A stretch of DNA of 64,000 nucleotides, taken from assembly GCA_022577435.1 (NCBI GenBank), contig JAKOON010000012.1:16229085-16293084 (forward strand), written 5' to 3'. A program made the translations under genes and the position numbers. The notes beneath the pieces are model-generated. The model saw nothing but the letters and a program-made list of their open reading frames with translations. It made no database searches and was not told the origin of the DNA. This DNA is from Embiotoca jacksoni. Lineage: Eukaryota; Chordata; Actinopteri; Embiotocidae. The number at the start of each line of letters is the position of its first letter. Within the stretch, counting starts at the first letter, position 1. Shown here in pieces: positions 12,614-26,000 of this stretch.

Positions 12614-14007
12614 CTAACAGTGAATATTGTAGTTCTGCAGGATGTATGACGAAGCAGGCTTCCTGAAAAATAACTGAGGCGACTGCTGACCTGATGGAGA
12701 AGGAGAGTTGTCCACCCCTGCTGTGACAAACTGTAGATCAGACCCCAGAGCAGCTATGGAGCTCCTGGGACGTATGCAGCGGTCACCTGAGAAACTCCTG
12801 CGGAGTAACGCCTGAAACAGGACATGTGACACCAATCAGTGTCAGATACTTCATGTCATGGTGCTTACAGCGCTCTGGCACTGTTGCTGCATGGAGAGTT
12901 TTGCATTTCTAGAAAACCTTTAAAAAAACAGTTTTAGGATGTTTCAAGAAATTCAAACTTTGCAACTCTAAACAGTGTCACTGGAAAAATGACGTGTATT
13001 AGTTGTAAGTTCAAAAGAGGTGAAAGTATACCCACTTTGCATTTTACAGGACACAATTGGAGAAAGGAAAATTAAGCACAAATCATAGTAGATGCTGCAA
13101 GTTGTCTTCTTTGTTTGTGGTCATGATATAGAGGGCTCTTAACTTACATCCGGCGTCAAGCACAACACAAGAGTCTTTGTTCATTTCAGACCCACATGGT
13201 TATCATTTTACCGTCCAGCGCTCACATTGTTTAAATAGCAGATGTGTTTGCACATATCTGCGTGTGTGTCGGCCTTAAAATGGTTATTATCAAAATAGCT
13301 CATTATCAAAGCAGTAATACGCGACTATGTAAGCAGGTGAACACCGCGCTTATACTCTGCAGCAGCACACAAACATGCAATAGATACAAAAAATAATACA
13401 ATGTGAACGATTATATTGTGAACGTCAGTCTGTTCAACCAGCGCCCGAGCAGATCCATGTCTTCTGCAGAGAAGCATTCTGTCCCACTCGTTGGCAAGTC
13501 GGCTGTAATAATAGCAATCCACCCTGGGCTTTTACAGGGAGCAGGAGATGACACTTTGATTGGTTTATATCAAGGTACACCCAAAACACCCCTATTATTA
13601 ATTAAGAAACTAATTGCAACCCTGTAAAACATGGATCTTACTTTACGCTCAGATTATCTGACGTTAAACTAGTGAAAGTGGATTGAAACATGGCGTAAAT
13701 GCACTAGCGCTATGCACTTTAGACCGTAAGCTTAGATCATTAAAATAAAGCCAAAGAATTCTCAAAATCAAAAGGTTCACAACATCCTGATTGTCACATG
13801 CTACATGTGGATATAAATAAATGAATATCCACATGGAAAACAAGAAGTTTGTCCAGCTTGCCTTGCGTGTCATGGGGCTGGTGGGGGCGGAGGCACTGCT
13901 GTAGAGGCTGAGGCTGGAGTTGGACCTGCTGACAGTCAAACCCTTAGAAGTGCTTCCTGCAGGGGACAAGTACTTCTCTTTGATCTTCAGGTTGGTTCGA
14001 CCTTTTA
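12614..14007 (-). CDS. Short Ser-rich C-terminal tail of the tail gene
   Basis: Exon 37 (14007-13862) continues from the GAS2 domain with KGRTNLKIKEKYLSPAGSTS and a Ser-rich run, corresponding to the KGRTNLELREKF segment of MACF1. Its donor is AAG|GCAAGC, a GC donor; reading on leads into non-conserved sequence. Exon 38 (12811-12614) follows a CCTGTTTCAG acceptor and encodes ALLRRSFSGDRCIRPRSSIA, then SPSPSGQQSPQLFF, ending in YNIHC and TAG. The tail after the GAS2 domain is only about 110 residues. It has no Gly-Ser-Arg repeats and no Ser/Thr-x-Ile-Pro motif, which MACF1 and dystonin use for EB1 binding. Another, longer tail by alternative splicing is possible. Confidence 0.72.
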
Positions 14008-17000
14008 CTGTTGGAGACACAGCAGGGGAAGTTCACAGAAAACTGTAAAAATGATCATTTACAGTAGCCACAACTTTTATAGTAGCCAGCAAACATGTAT
14101 ATAAAACATATTGAAGTTATAGCTGTTAAGAAAACACATCAGCACTCAGATGGTGGACGGTATCCACAGAACACTGACTAGACCGTAACTCAAACTGTAG
14201 AAATGCGACATGTCATTTTACAGATTCATGAACAGATTTGTTGCTGTCTCTTGAAAAGAATGTTTCTCCACAAAATATTACATTTTTACGAGTTCAGGAA
14301 ACATCGCTGGATTCAGCTTTGCAATGATGTAATTTTCAGATAAACCTTTGGATTCTATCACCTACATAGTTGGAGAATATTTTCACAGACAACTTAATCC
14401 TTTCCTTTTTCTGGAAAAATTGCCAAATTTTGAGATACATGGTTTAGAAAAAAACAAAATGCAACACATTGACACGCAATATATGGCTTTAGTAACAGCT
14501 CTACTTTAGTACAGACAAAAAACTATCAAAAATTCAAGCTGGACTACTTTCTATGTGAAAAATTATATTTATCTGACATCAGAAAAATCTGTTAATTACA
14601 CAAATAAAGTCAATTGTAATGGATTTCTATACAAATGATCTGTAAGGCATTTTCATGTCATGTGCTTGTTGCTTACGATATTACAGTTAATAATCGGTTC
14701 TCTTTAAAAAAAAAAAACAGCTGTGCTTTTTTTTTTGTTTTGTTACAAGAATATTGTTTTTCTTGAATCAGTATTACTGACCTCTGCAGGGGTCGTTTTT
14801 GACCAAGAACTCGTCGAGAGCAGTCCAGCCTCCTCCGACTCTGACCATCAACGTGCTGCGCAGGATTCGAACCATCCGCAGCTGTTGGGAATCTCCAAAC
14901 TGCAGCAGACAGACAGTAAAGATATCACATCTTATTTCACTTTGAGGTCACACATACTCAAGTAAACACATGGAGGCTGGTGACATTTTTGAATTTTCCC
15001 ATTGCTCTGAAGGCCACGTTCTGTCTTTTATGTTTATTCAAGCAAACCACAGATGTAAACCAATCATTTCCTGTGTGGTGAAGCATTCAAGGATTCAAAT
15101 AGAACATCAGTAGCTGCTTTAATATTTTCTGAATCCGGGCCTGTAGAAATGACTCACCCGGTATCTATTGGCACTTATTTGCTCCACTTGGAACCTCTTG
15201 GGACAATTGCACTGCGATACCTGTCGACTCACCTGAAGAAGGAAAGATAATGACAATAAACACACCACTGTGATCACTGCGTTTCCTTCTGCACACGCTG
15301 TCCTCACCTCCTCATTGATCTGATCTGCATCCAGTGTTTTCCTGTACGGATCTCTGCTGGGATGCAGCGCGCTCACAAACTCGTAGTAGTCAATGAAGCC
15401 GTCGCTGTTCATGTCGAAGATGTTTGCCACCGCGTTCATCTCCAGAGAGTTGGTTGGAAACTCTGCAGTAGAGGAGTGGGGAACAATATTGTCATGAACA
15501 GCAGTGGTACAGACATTTTCCCACGTGACGGGCATCATTGTTGATGTTAATGGGAGCTGATTTCATTATAACCCAGAGTGATACATGGGTGTCAACGCTA
15601 AGCTGGTTATTGACCAGAGGGTCTTACTCGAAGCGAGGACATAATCGATGAACTCTTTCTGACTGATGCGTCCATCCTGGTCCCGGTCGATGCTGCGAAA
15701 CACGTCCAAGATCCGAGACTTCAAATGACTGATCCACTGCATGTAACGCTTTCGCCAAATATTGAAGTCAAAGTTTGCAAATTCTTCCATCTGCACAGAA
15801 AAGCAAAGCATCACAACCTCTGCTGTATGTTGGTTAAACATTTTGTAAAGCAGAATTTCTTGTTGGAAAAAAAATCATTTTAAGAAACTTTCTCTTATTA
15901 TAGCTGCCTATAGTGGCACCAGAACCTCTTGACATTTTCACACTGATGTTTCAAAAGGCACAATAACCTCTTTGAGCATCTGCTGATGTTGTTCCAAACG
16001 GTTTTGTCTCGCTGCAGCCAGGAGCCACAGTTTCTGCCACTGACTGACCAGCTGACTGAGCTGGGGGGTCTGGGGGTCGAGGTGCTCCAGGGGGAGCGGT
16101 GCAGCAGGCTGCAGCTTCAGGGCGCTCCTCCTCTCTGGAGGAAGAAACAGTCACAGGGGAGTCCAGGTTTAACCAAGCAGATGGTGCACGTACTCACAGA
16201 ATGTAAACTACACTGCTGTCATGGTGGCTTACTGGTGAGCGGCCGTTTGCTGGGGGAAGCCTGCTGTTTGGAAATACTCTTGTGTTTGCAGGATTTTGTG
16301 GCGTGTTCGACCTCTGGGAACTTTTTATTTAACTCGTCCATGAACACCTGCAGAGAGGAGTGAATAACTGTGATTACAAGGTAGAAGTGTAACACTGTAA
16401 CCGCTGTAAAATGTATACTTAGATTCAATTATTTAAAGAACCATTTACACATCACTGCGCCTTGATTTGAGAGCACAGTTAACTATGTGCCCTTGGTATC
16501 TCTGACTGGAGAAGAGAGAAAACTCGTACTGTGTGCTGCTCAATCAGCTCCTGGTTCTGCTCCGTGGTGTCGGGCAGAGGCTCTTGATCTCTAAGGTTGA
16601 GGGCTTCCTCTGCGGAGGACATCCAGTCCAGTAGTCTCTGGACTTCCTCTCTCTCTGCCTCCAGGGCTGCCAAGCTGGCCTGGATCTTCTGGCCCTGCTG
16701 CTGGGCCCAGGTCTGAACCTGACTCAGAAAACGGGGAGAGGGAGGAAATTACACAGCTCTCAAATGTTTGACAGTGAAATCCATTGAACTTTTTGTCATC
16801 TTACATTCAACACCTCTTAGCTACATTACTGATAGCTTCCTAATTAATAGAGTTATTTATTGTGTATTTAATCCCTTGGTTACGTTTTAATTTGTAAGCA
16901 CTAGTAGACACTCACCTCCTCATAGCGGGTCTTAGTGACACTGATCCAAGATTTGAGGGTGATGATGGAGTCTGGGTGACAGGAGGCCAGGATCTCCTCA

Positions 17001-20000
17001 CCCAGACACTGGATGTTTTCTAACTCCACTGCATGAGCCTGCAAGGCACCCACTGACTCCTACAGAGGAGCAGAGATAAGATTTATTGAGAAGCACGAGT
17101 TGTTATCTTGAACTGACTGAACAATACGTGCGGTATAAGTTGTAGTCTGTGGCTGAACAACAGAGTTGCTTGATGGTCAAAGTAGTTTTCCTTGCAGCCG
17201 GGTTCAAGCATCGCCTTGTTTAACTGCTCTTGAGCCAAACACTGAATCCTTATCGGCACCAATTTGTTCTGTAGCTGACCCCGACCTCTGACCTCGCTGG
17301 GAGCAAAATAAGATGGGGGAATAAAATGAATTAACTCTGCAGGGAGTGACAAAGTATCATGTTAGACTGACCTCGTGTTGCTTGCGGAAGGTAAGCAAAC
17401 CTTCCCCCTCCTCCGGTATGACCCCGTATTTCAGTATCCTCTCTGCCTCAGTGAGCCGCTCCATGAAGGAGTGAACAAGGCCATCAAACTTCTCCGCCTA
17501 ACAAGAACAGAGATAAAGATACGGATAAAGGTATATTCTATCATATTTCTACAACTTGAATTTCATATGAAGACAACTTTCATGGTTTGCAATTACTGGT
17601 AAGATTTTTTTTTCGGCCAACAAAACTGAAAGAAACAAAACTGGATGTCATTATTTTGCAAGGAAATTGTTAAATTTAAAGCCAATATCAAAACAAAGTG
17701 TTTTTGTGTTGACAAAATGTCCGTTTATACGTATACTTCATAACAGCTGCTGCCCATGCAGGATGTTTCAGGTCCTTCCCTGTTTGGGAGCAGTACCTGC
17801 TGAAGTGCAGCCTCCAGCCTGTCCTGCTTGCTGACTGACAGTTTGCACACGGCCTCCCAGCGGCCCTCCAGTTCATCCATCTGCTCCTGCAGCCAGTGAG
17901 CGTCAGCCGTGCTGCTCCTGGTCAGGTCCCTCACAGAGCGCTTCAGGGTCCTAATGCAGCCGGCTCGCTTCCCCAACTCCTTCTGGAAGGCCTGTGAGAA
18001 AGAAGGAAATGCTGAGAAGCTGTAATATAGTTTACCTAAAGGACCGAATGTAAAGATACTGCTACACAAAAATGCAATATGAAGTCAATGTTACACACTG
18101 TGTAACACTTCAGCAAGTCAATAAATGATGAGTATTAGTTATATTGCTGGAAACAAATGAGACCACCACTGAGAAGACTGGACTGAACTGCAGCCTCTAT
18201 TATATAAAAAAAAAAAGAGATTTCAACCACAAAAATTCTACACCAATTACCATGAATCCTGGGTCTCTGCTGCAGATATTGCTTGTTTGCAGAAGCTGCA
18301 TAAAATACTGCATTATTATCACATTTATTAGCAGAAGAGATTCATTAGCGTGACACCTGTACCTTGTGTTTGTCTATGAGGTTGTTGACCATGTCTTTGT
18401 CTCCACCAACAGGAACATCTTCAGCCAGCTGAGGCTCTGCTCTGTACAGCCAGTCGTTCAGTGCCTGCAGGGCATCAGTGAATCTTCCTGAGAACAGCAG
18501 CGCTTCCTCCAACTTATGTTGTCTAACAGAAAAAAAACACGTACACATACAACAATGGGTATATTTTTTATCATTACTTTAAAAAAAATGTTTGGCTCAT
18601 TAGTAGGTAAAAATGAATCTGCTTATGTTCCCATTTTAACATTTCTATACCTCTCCATTGACTTGCCACTGATGGTGTCCCACGTGTCTTTGAGTTCGGC
18701 GAGGAGGTTCTCCAGATGCTGCCTGTCATGGCTGGTTTGAGCTCTTTCATGGAGGCTGCGACCACTCTTCATTGAGGCCTCGTACATCGGCCTCTTTGAT
18801 CTCAGCAGTTTCTGGAACTCCTATTTACAAGAGTGATCCGTAAATATTATATTTACAACATAGTAAATAGACACAGTATTATACTAACAAAATTGTATTC
18901 ACTGTAATGCCTGATGTACCTTCTGTTCAGTCAGTTGTTGCTTAATCTCCTCATGAGACACTGCAATCTCTTTATGTGTGTCCAATGTCTGTTCCACCTC
19001 ACTCATCCAATCCACTAGGAGGCGCCAAGACTCATTAAACTGAAATAGAAGAAACACAGGCAGACTTTATGCAACGGTTCCTCTGAGTGTCACTTCTAAT
19101 TATAATTTAAGAAAGATGAAAGTCACGCCTTTATTTTGGAGGTGAAATAGACTTTTACCTGTTTCGCGTTCTTTTTAACATCCTCCAGCATCCGGCCTCG
19201 TTCTGAGGCTCGCTGCTGCACCTTCTTGTATCGATCCTGGACCGTCATGATTAGATTATGAATAACATCGCAGTCTTCCTTCCTGCTCAGCTCTGTTAGT
19301 CTGCAGCCTGCGTTCTCCACTGCGGTCTTCTTCTCACCGTAGACATTCACGTCATTCAACAGGGTCTGTGCAGATAAAAGCATTTCATGAATCAAAAACA
19401 AACACTCAGTTTGAACTGTGGATCTGAGGAAGACAGAGGAAGCAGGTATAAAAGAAAACCTACTCTGTGATCCTGCAGCTGAGTGCAGACTGTGTCCAGA
19501 ACAAAGCTGGGAGCAGGAAGAAGCCTAATAGACTCCTCACACTTGCTCATCTTAGTGAGAAGTTCCTGGACGTTACTGTGAAACTCCTTGGCTAGACTCA
19601 GTCCTTCTGTGAGCTTCGCCTGCAGAAAGAGAAATACACTCCGATGTTCTGTAATCATACACTTGTATTCATGTTAAAAACAAGCTAGTGCTGAAAACAA
19701 ATGTAACTGAGGTAACATGATGTTAAGTTAAATCACCTTCCTCTCCTGGACTTTGCTGTAAACAGACGCCCATTTCTGCTCCAGAATAGATAAGCTGTGC
19801 TCGGTGCTCGATCCTCGGACGACGTTGCTGCTCTCCAGCATCCTGTGAATGGCATTCTTCACATCTGTGTAGGCGTGGAGTTTCGACTCCATCTCAGTGC
19901 ACAACTCCTGGTACGGGACAGAAGAGGTAAGAAGTTTAGTGATCAAGTTTTTCACTGGAGAACAAATGTTATTTTCCTTGGTTATATTTCGAATTTTGAC

Positions 20001-23000
20001 TGTTTAATGAGTCTAATAAGTCTCACCAAGTGTGCATTGAGTCTTTCATTTGCAGAGTCCGGCATGCCCCACATGGTTTTGAAGGAGGACAGTCTCAAGT
20101 CTGTGTTTTCCAGCCACTGTAAAAGATCCTGAACCTCCATGGTAACATCTTGCACCTATAATATAACAATATTTCAATTAAATAAGGACATAAAATGTAT
20201 CCAAATCAGCTATGGTAATAGAGGTGGCCATTTAGCACATACACAGTTAGCAAAGGTTCATTCACGTAACATCATTTGTGATATAAGTTTTAACCATTAT
20301 TATCATTATCATTATTATTATAATAGAAGATAGTTAAATTATTGGCTTTGTGACAAAAACATAACTCCAATATCTACTAATCTATTCCAATAAAAAAAAA
20401 AAAAAAAAATCTAAAATGTGTTACTATTCAGACAGTGGTCACAAGAGGGCGCCTGCACACAATGATGAAACCCAAACAGTGTTCGTTATCATCTGCATTC
20501 CTTTACACTGTATTACCGTGTACTGTATATATATATTTATATATATACACAAGTAACTACTGATCTGTACCATCCTATGCATTTTGCTACAATTTTAACA
20601 ATACAATAAAACATGTTTTTGTCCACCTGGCTGAGTCTGTTCTCCAACTCCAGCTGCCTTCGTTCAGTCTCACAGCGGACAAACTCCCAGCTTTCATTGA
20701 GATGCTCCAACCGAGACTGCAGACCATGTGGGCTGTCTCCCGACCCAACCTCCAGCAGCCCCCTGCCCGCCTGGTTGAGGGACTCCATCGTGCGAACGTG
20801 GGACATGACGTCGTTCCGCAACACCTTGGAGAAGACAGGAGAATCAGATGTTAGAGATTCATCATGGTATCAGTGTGTAACGCATAAATGAAACAAAACA
20901 ACACAGAAGGTGCACACGCTAGTGGAAACAGAAGAAGAGGTTATTCATGAATTGTTGTCTGCAGCCTATATATGACAGTGCAGCCCCACTATGGGCCTGA
21001 TTTACTAAGATCTCAAATAACGCGTACTAAAGTTCCTTCCAAAAGTTAGCAAAAGAAATGTTTCACCCGTTTTGCAGGTGATTTACTAAGAGTATTTACA
21101 TCTTTGTTATCAGGCGCAAATCGCTGTATTTAAATGAGAGGTTTGCGTGTGTTAAAGTGATTCCAGCAAAGGAAAACAGAGCGACCGCAAAAGCAAAAGG
21201 AAATCTGACCCAATTGAAATGAAGAAATATAGATATAACAAGAACAAAACATTATCTGGAAAAATATCAGCAAGACAGTGAATACAGTGGGAAAAACAAG
21301 AAGGCGGAAAAAAAAGGCTTAATAATAAAACATCGGCAAATAAAAGAGGAGGGACGGTGGATGAGATCCTCTAACAAACACCGATCAGCAGGTTCAGATC
21401 TTTCTGTGATGAGCAGGTGACTTTTCATTCAGTGTCCCGCGAGTGAACTTAATGAAGTCACCTGTGAATTCTGCGGGACACATTCAGGACCTGTGACATC
21501 ACACCTGAATAACGGGACTGGGTGGGATATTCAAGCAGCGACAAGCTGGAATGACCCAGAGGCAGGAAAATGCTGAGTCGTGAGAAGTGTTTTAATTGCT
21601 GGTATTTCGTGGTTCCTCCCTGTTGTTGGCTTTAAATCATTATTCAGTTCGTTCAAGACATTTGAAAGATGCAATCTTCACTGCACGTTGTTGGTAAATC
21701 TGCTTGGACATTTTTTTGCGGGTGGTGTGGAGTTTACACGTGAGTTTACACATGGAAACCTTTAGTAAATCAGGCCTTAAGAGTCTTATTTTGAAACATT
21801 GAAGTATTGAGGCCACCACCAACCTTGTGTTTGGCCAGCTCTATTTCACAGGCCTGCAGGTCAATGCTGATTGGCTGGCTGCCCTGCAGCTGTTCAGCGG
21901 TCCGGGAAAGCCATGTGTGAAGCTCGTCCAGTGTATTTTGAAACTGACCCAGACCCAGCAGAGCACACTCCAGCTGATGCTGCAAACGTAACAATGCATA
22001 GAACAATTTCAGATGACATACATTATTGATGGCAGCAACTGCAAACAAACCATGTATTCTTTTTGTTTTTCAGTTGGGCTAGCTGGCTGTTGTTGTAGCA
22101 ACATCTTTTTTCCATTTGCGAATATCCTGGCATTGTTCATATAGTGGATGACTGTAGCTTGTTAGAATTAACTTGACCTCATTGTACCCGTTTCCATATT
22201 CTCACCTGTCTGTTGACAGTCTCTGACTCCAGCCTGTCCCAGCGCTGTCTGAAGTCAACCAGCGGGGACACTGACCCCGGACGCTCTGAGCCTGGAGACA
22301 GCCGGCACACAAAGCGATGGTTCAGGCTCTCGATCTCGATCTTCTTCTGGTAGAGTTCCCGCTTAAATTCCTGAAGAACGGAATAAAAAGTATTTGTTGG
22401 ACTAACTTTCAGTCAATGAATAGTGGGTCACTTTTACAAGGAAAACGCAGGTGATGGCAGTATACTAGTGTGTGAACTCACCTTGAGATCACATAGCTGC
22501 TCTTTGACTGATTCCAGGTCAGTTCCTACCATGAACTCCTCTGTAGACCTTAACTCAGCCGACTTCAACCACTCAAACAGACCCTGTTAGCAAAGCAGTA
22601 ACAGATCATGCATGAAATAATAATAATCTACAGTATATGGCATAAAAAGCTCATCTATTTCATGTTCATGATACCATCCAACTCATTTGCATGTTTGAGA
22701 AGACCACACAATCTGTCATTCACTTACACAATAAGCAAAGCTGTGGGGAATCTGAACTTTCCTAGTACAACAGAACAACAGATGAGCTGTGTCTTTGGCA
22801 TGAGGCCACAGCACTGCTTGAGTCAGGCAGTCTTATCCAAACTGTCCTGTTTGTAATTGCTATGATACCAATAACTGAATGTCTGTAATATAAAGGAATG
22901 CAGATACATATAAAGAACTGTATTTCACCACACACCTGCATGGTGTCTTGATAATGCAGCGCCATCTGCATGGACTCTTCCAGCTTTTTGTGACATTCAG

Positions 23001-26000
23001 TCCACAGTTTGCTCAAGTTGTTCCACGTGCAATACAGCTTTAAGACAGCAACAAGACAAGGTTTTAAGTTAGTCAACACGACATCGAGAGTTAAACATGA
23101 TTTAATCTGAACGTATTTCTTACTTCATCTAGACTCTTTGTGACATCTGGTTTGTCTGTATCTCCACATGCTGACATGAGGTCCATTCCCAGAACGCCCA
23201 GGGTGTCCAGATCTCCCTGCAAACTGTCTATATCCTCCCTAACAGTCTACAAATGGAAAGGATGGAAAAGGTTATATATAGAGTGTTTGACGATATGGAT
23301 TTCTCACACACGCTTCCTTTGAGAGCTTCCAGACAGACCTGCATGGTTTCAAGACTCTGGCGGATTGTTTCAGAGTCTGTCCGACTGGCATTGAGATCCA
23401 ACACTGCCTGCTGAGCGTCATTGAGAGCCGCCGTGACGTCACTGACATCACTCCAGAACTTCATGGCGAGATCCAAGAGCTTGAGCAACCAGCTCTCTCT
23501 CTCCTGGCCCTGATTATGTGTCTCATCCCACAGCGAGGACAGGCTGGACACTCGCTCCTGGATCGCTGGGATCACAATGATGTAGCAAGGATATTGCTTA
23601 GAAACGACACTTTTCCCACCATGAGTGGCATTATTACTCGTACTACGGTGTGTACCGTCTGAGAAGATGATTACCTGTGCCGATGGCTCCATCACCAGCT
23701 GCCTGGGTGTTAGCCAGCAGCTCGTCTGCCTGTGTCTTGACGCTGCCGAGTCCCAGCTCCAGCTTGGACAGCTCAGCCAGGGTCTGCTTGTTGTCCTGCA
23801 GCTGCTCCTGGATCCTCGGGGTGAGGCCCTGAAGGGACGTGGGTGTCTGTATGCGACTGCGCAGGCGGTCGAGGCTCTCTCTGATGAGAGTCATCCTCTC
23901 ATTCAGCTACAGGATCAAGAAGAGACAAACAAGTCGTTTACTTGTGTGAATTTGCAATACAGTGCATTTCCAGGATTAAAACAAGCATTCTTACCTGCGT
24001 GAATCGAGGCAAAGACTCCTCGAGGAGACTGGCGGTCTCTCTGACCCGGTCTCTGATGGCTCTGTGCTGCTCCTCGGCCTCTGTTGCCTTGAGACAGAAC
24101 TGGTCTCCATGAATGGGGCTCAGTTCCGACAAGCGTTTTGCCACAGAGCATAAGCGTGCAATCAAAGGTCTGTGTTCAGCGATGGACTCCCTCAGACCCT
24201 GGGCAGTGGAGAGAAGAAGAAGGTTTAATTACAATGTGGAGAGCACATTTCTATTCCAGAAACAACCTGATTTTAGTTTAATCCCTAAAATAAGTAGAGG
24301 AAGTTTTGGGAAAAAAAATAAATCACATTCTCTCACTTTCAGTGACAAAACAGAAATGTCTTTGTAAGAAGAGTGACCCTGGCGTGAAGTAGAGTACATT
24401 AATGAAGAGTGCTTGAACAGTTCAGATCTTTTCCTCGGGGGGAGAAATGGCAGACTGGAGATTATAAAAGGACTTCTTTGTTAATCAGGACAAAGAGAGA
24501 GAAGCTGGCACTGTCATGTGGAGAAGCAGGTTTCTCCTACCTGTAAGAGGTCCTGTTGTTCCCGAAATGCTTCATAGCTGATTGTGCTCAGGGAGAGCTG
24601 GCCAATGAGGCTTTGGGTTTCTTCAAGCCAAGGTGAAACCTCAGCAAAGCCCTCGGAGAATTGGAGAAGAAGCGACTGAGCATGCTCAAGTTGTAGGACC
24701 ACGTGGGCATTGGTGGCTGAGGTGGTGTTGCACTGTTCCTGTAGGGCCTCTATCGGGGTCTGCATGGAGATGTAATAGTGAAAATAAAACATTTCAACAC
24801 CTTAGTAGTACATCTGTTTGCTTGATCAAGAAAAGGGTGATGTGAATTGCAGTTAAGAGTATACCCGGAGGTCGCCCGTGTCTCCTTCGTCACTGTATGT
24901 CATCAAGATTTCAGCGATCTTCACCATCTTCTCAATGTTGAACCTGTGTTGAAGAATCTCCACTGCTAAAATCTGTTCAGGAAATATGAATTAAATCCAA
25001 TTCAATTAAAATACATAACACATTTTGTATAACATGGTTTAAAAACAGGCTTGTATGCATATAATGTTCTGACCTTCTGCTCGTAGAGCTGCTCTGCTAT
25101 GAGCTCTGGATCCAGATTAATGGTTTTCAGCTTTTCAAGACTGAGAGCTGTCTCTTTGAACCAAGCCATCTCCTTCACCACCGCCTGCTCCAGCTGATAA
25201 TAATACACAGTTTGTTAGCATTTCAACAATAACATGAATATTTCTGATGTCTGACTGAGCATTACTCGAAAAGTTAATAACAGTATTATACATATATATT
25301 ATATATCTTAATATAGACGCAGATGGATATGATCTCACTCAGAGGGCTCTAACATCTTCCTTTTAACATCTATCATCTTCCATCTTATTTCTAACATCTT
25401 ACATCTTATTTCTAACATCTTACATCTTCCTTTTAACATCTATCATCTTCCATCTTATTTCTAACATCTTCCATCTTCCTTTTAACATCTATCATCTTCC
25501 ATCTTATTTCTAACATCTTCCATCTTCCAGACCTCTCTAGTGACATGACCTCCACCTGAGTCTTCCCTGCAGTTCTTGTATCTGCTGTAAAGTTTCCAGT
25601 GTTCACTGTTACATTAAAGACGGGCACCACCTGCAGGTCTATCCGCTAAATATGGTGATATACAGTATTTGTTTGTTTGTAGTGTAAACACACTTACCTA
25701 CCTTTACCCTTTTACAAATAATAAAATGTCAATATATCCATGGTTGCTTGGTTGAATTGATGTTTTGCCAAATTGTTGTGAATTACTGCGCCAGTGGGTC
25801 AGCTAACGAGCGAGCTCACTTTTTTTTTTTTAATCCAGCAAATTCCCTTTTTTTTTTTTTTTTTTTTAAAGGATACGAAGTTACAACATGCGCTTTTCAT
25901 TTAGCTTTGCATTTCTTGGCCATTCCAAAAATTAGAATTCACTTTTTTCTCGCACAACAAATTTAATGTAACTTATTCAGAGTCCACCAGTGTGTAAAAA

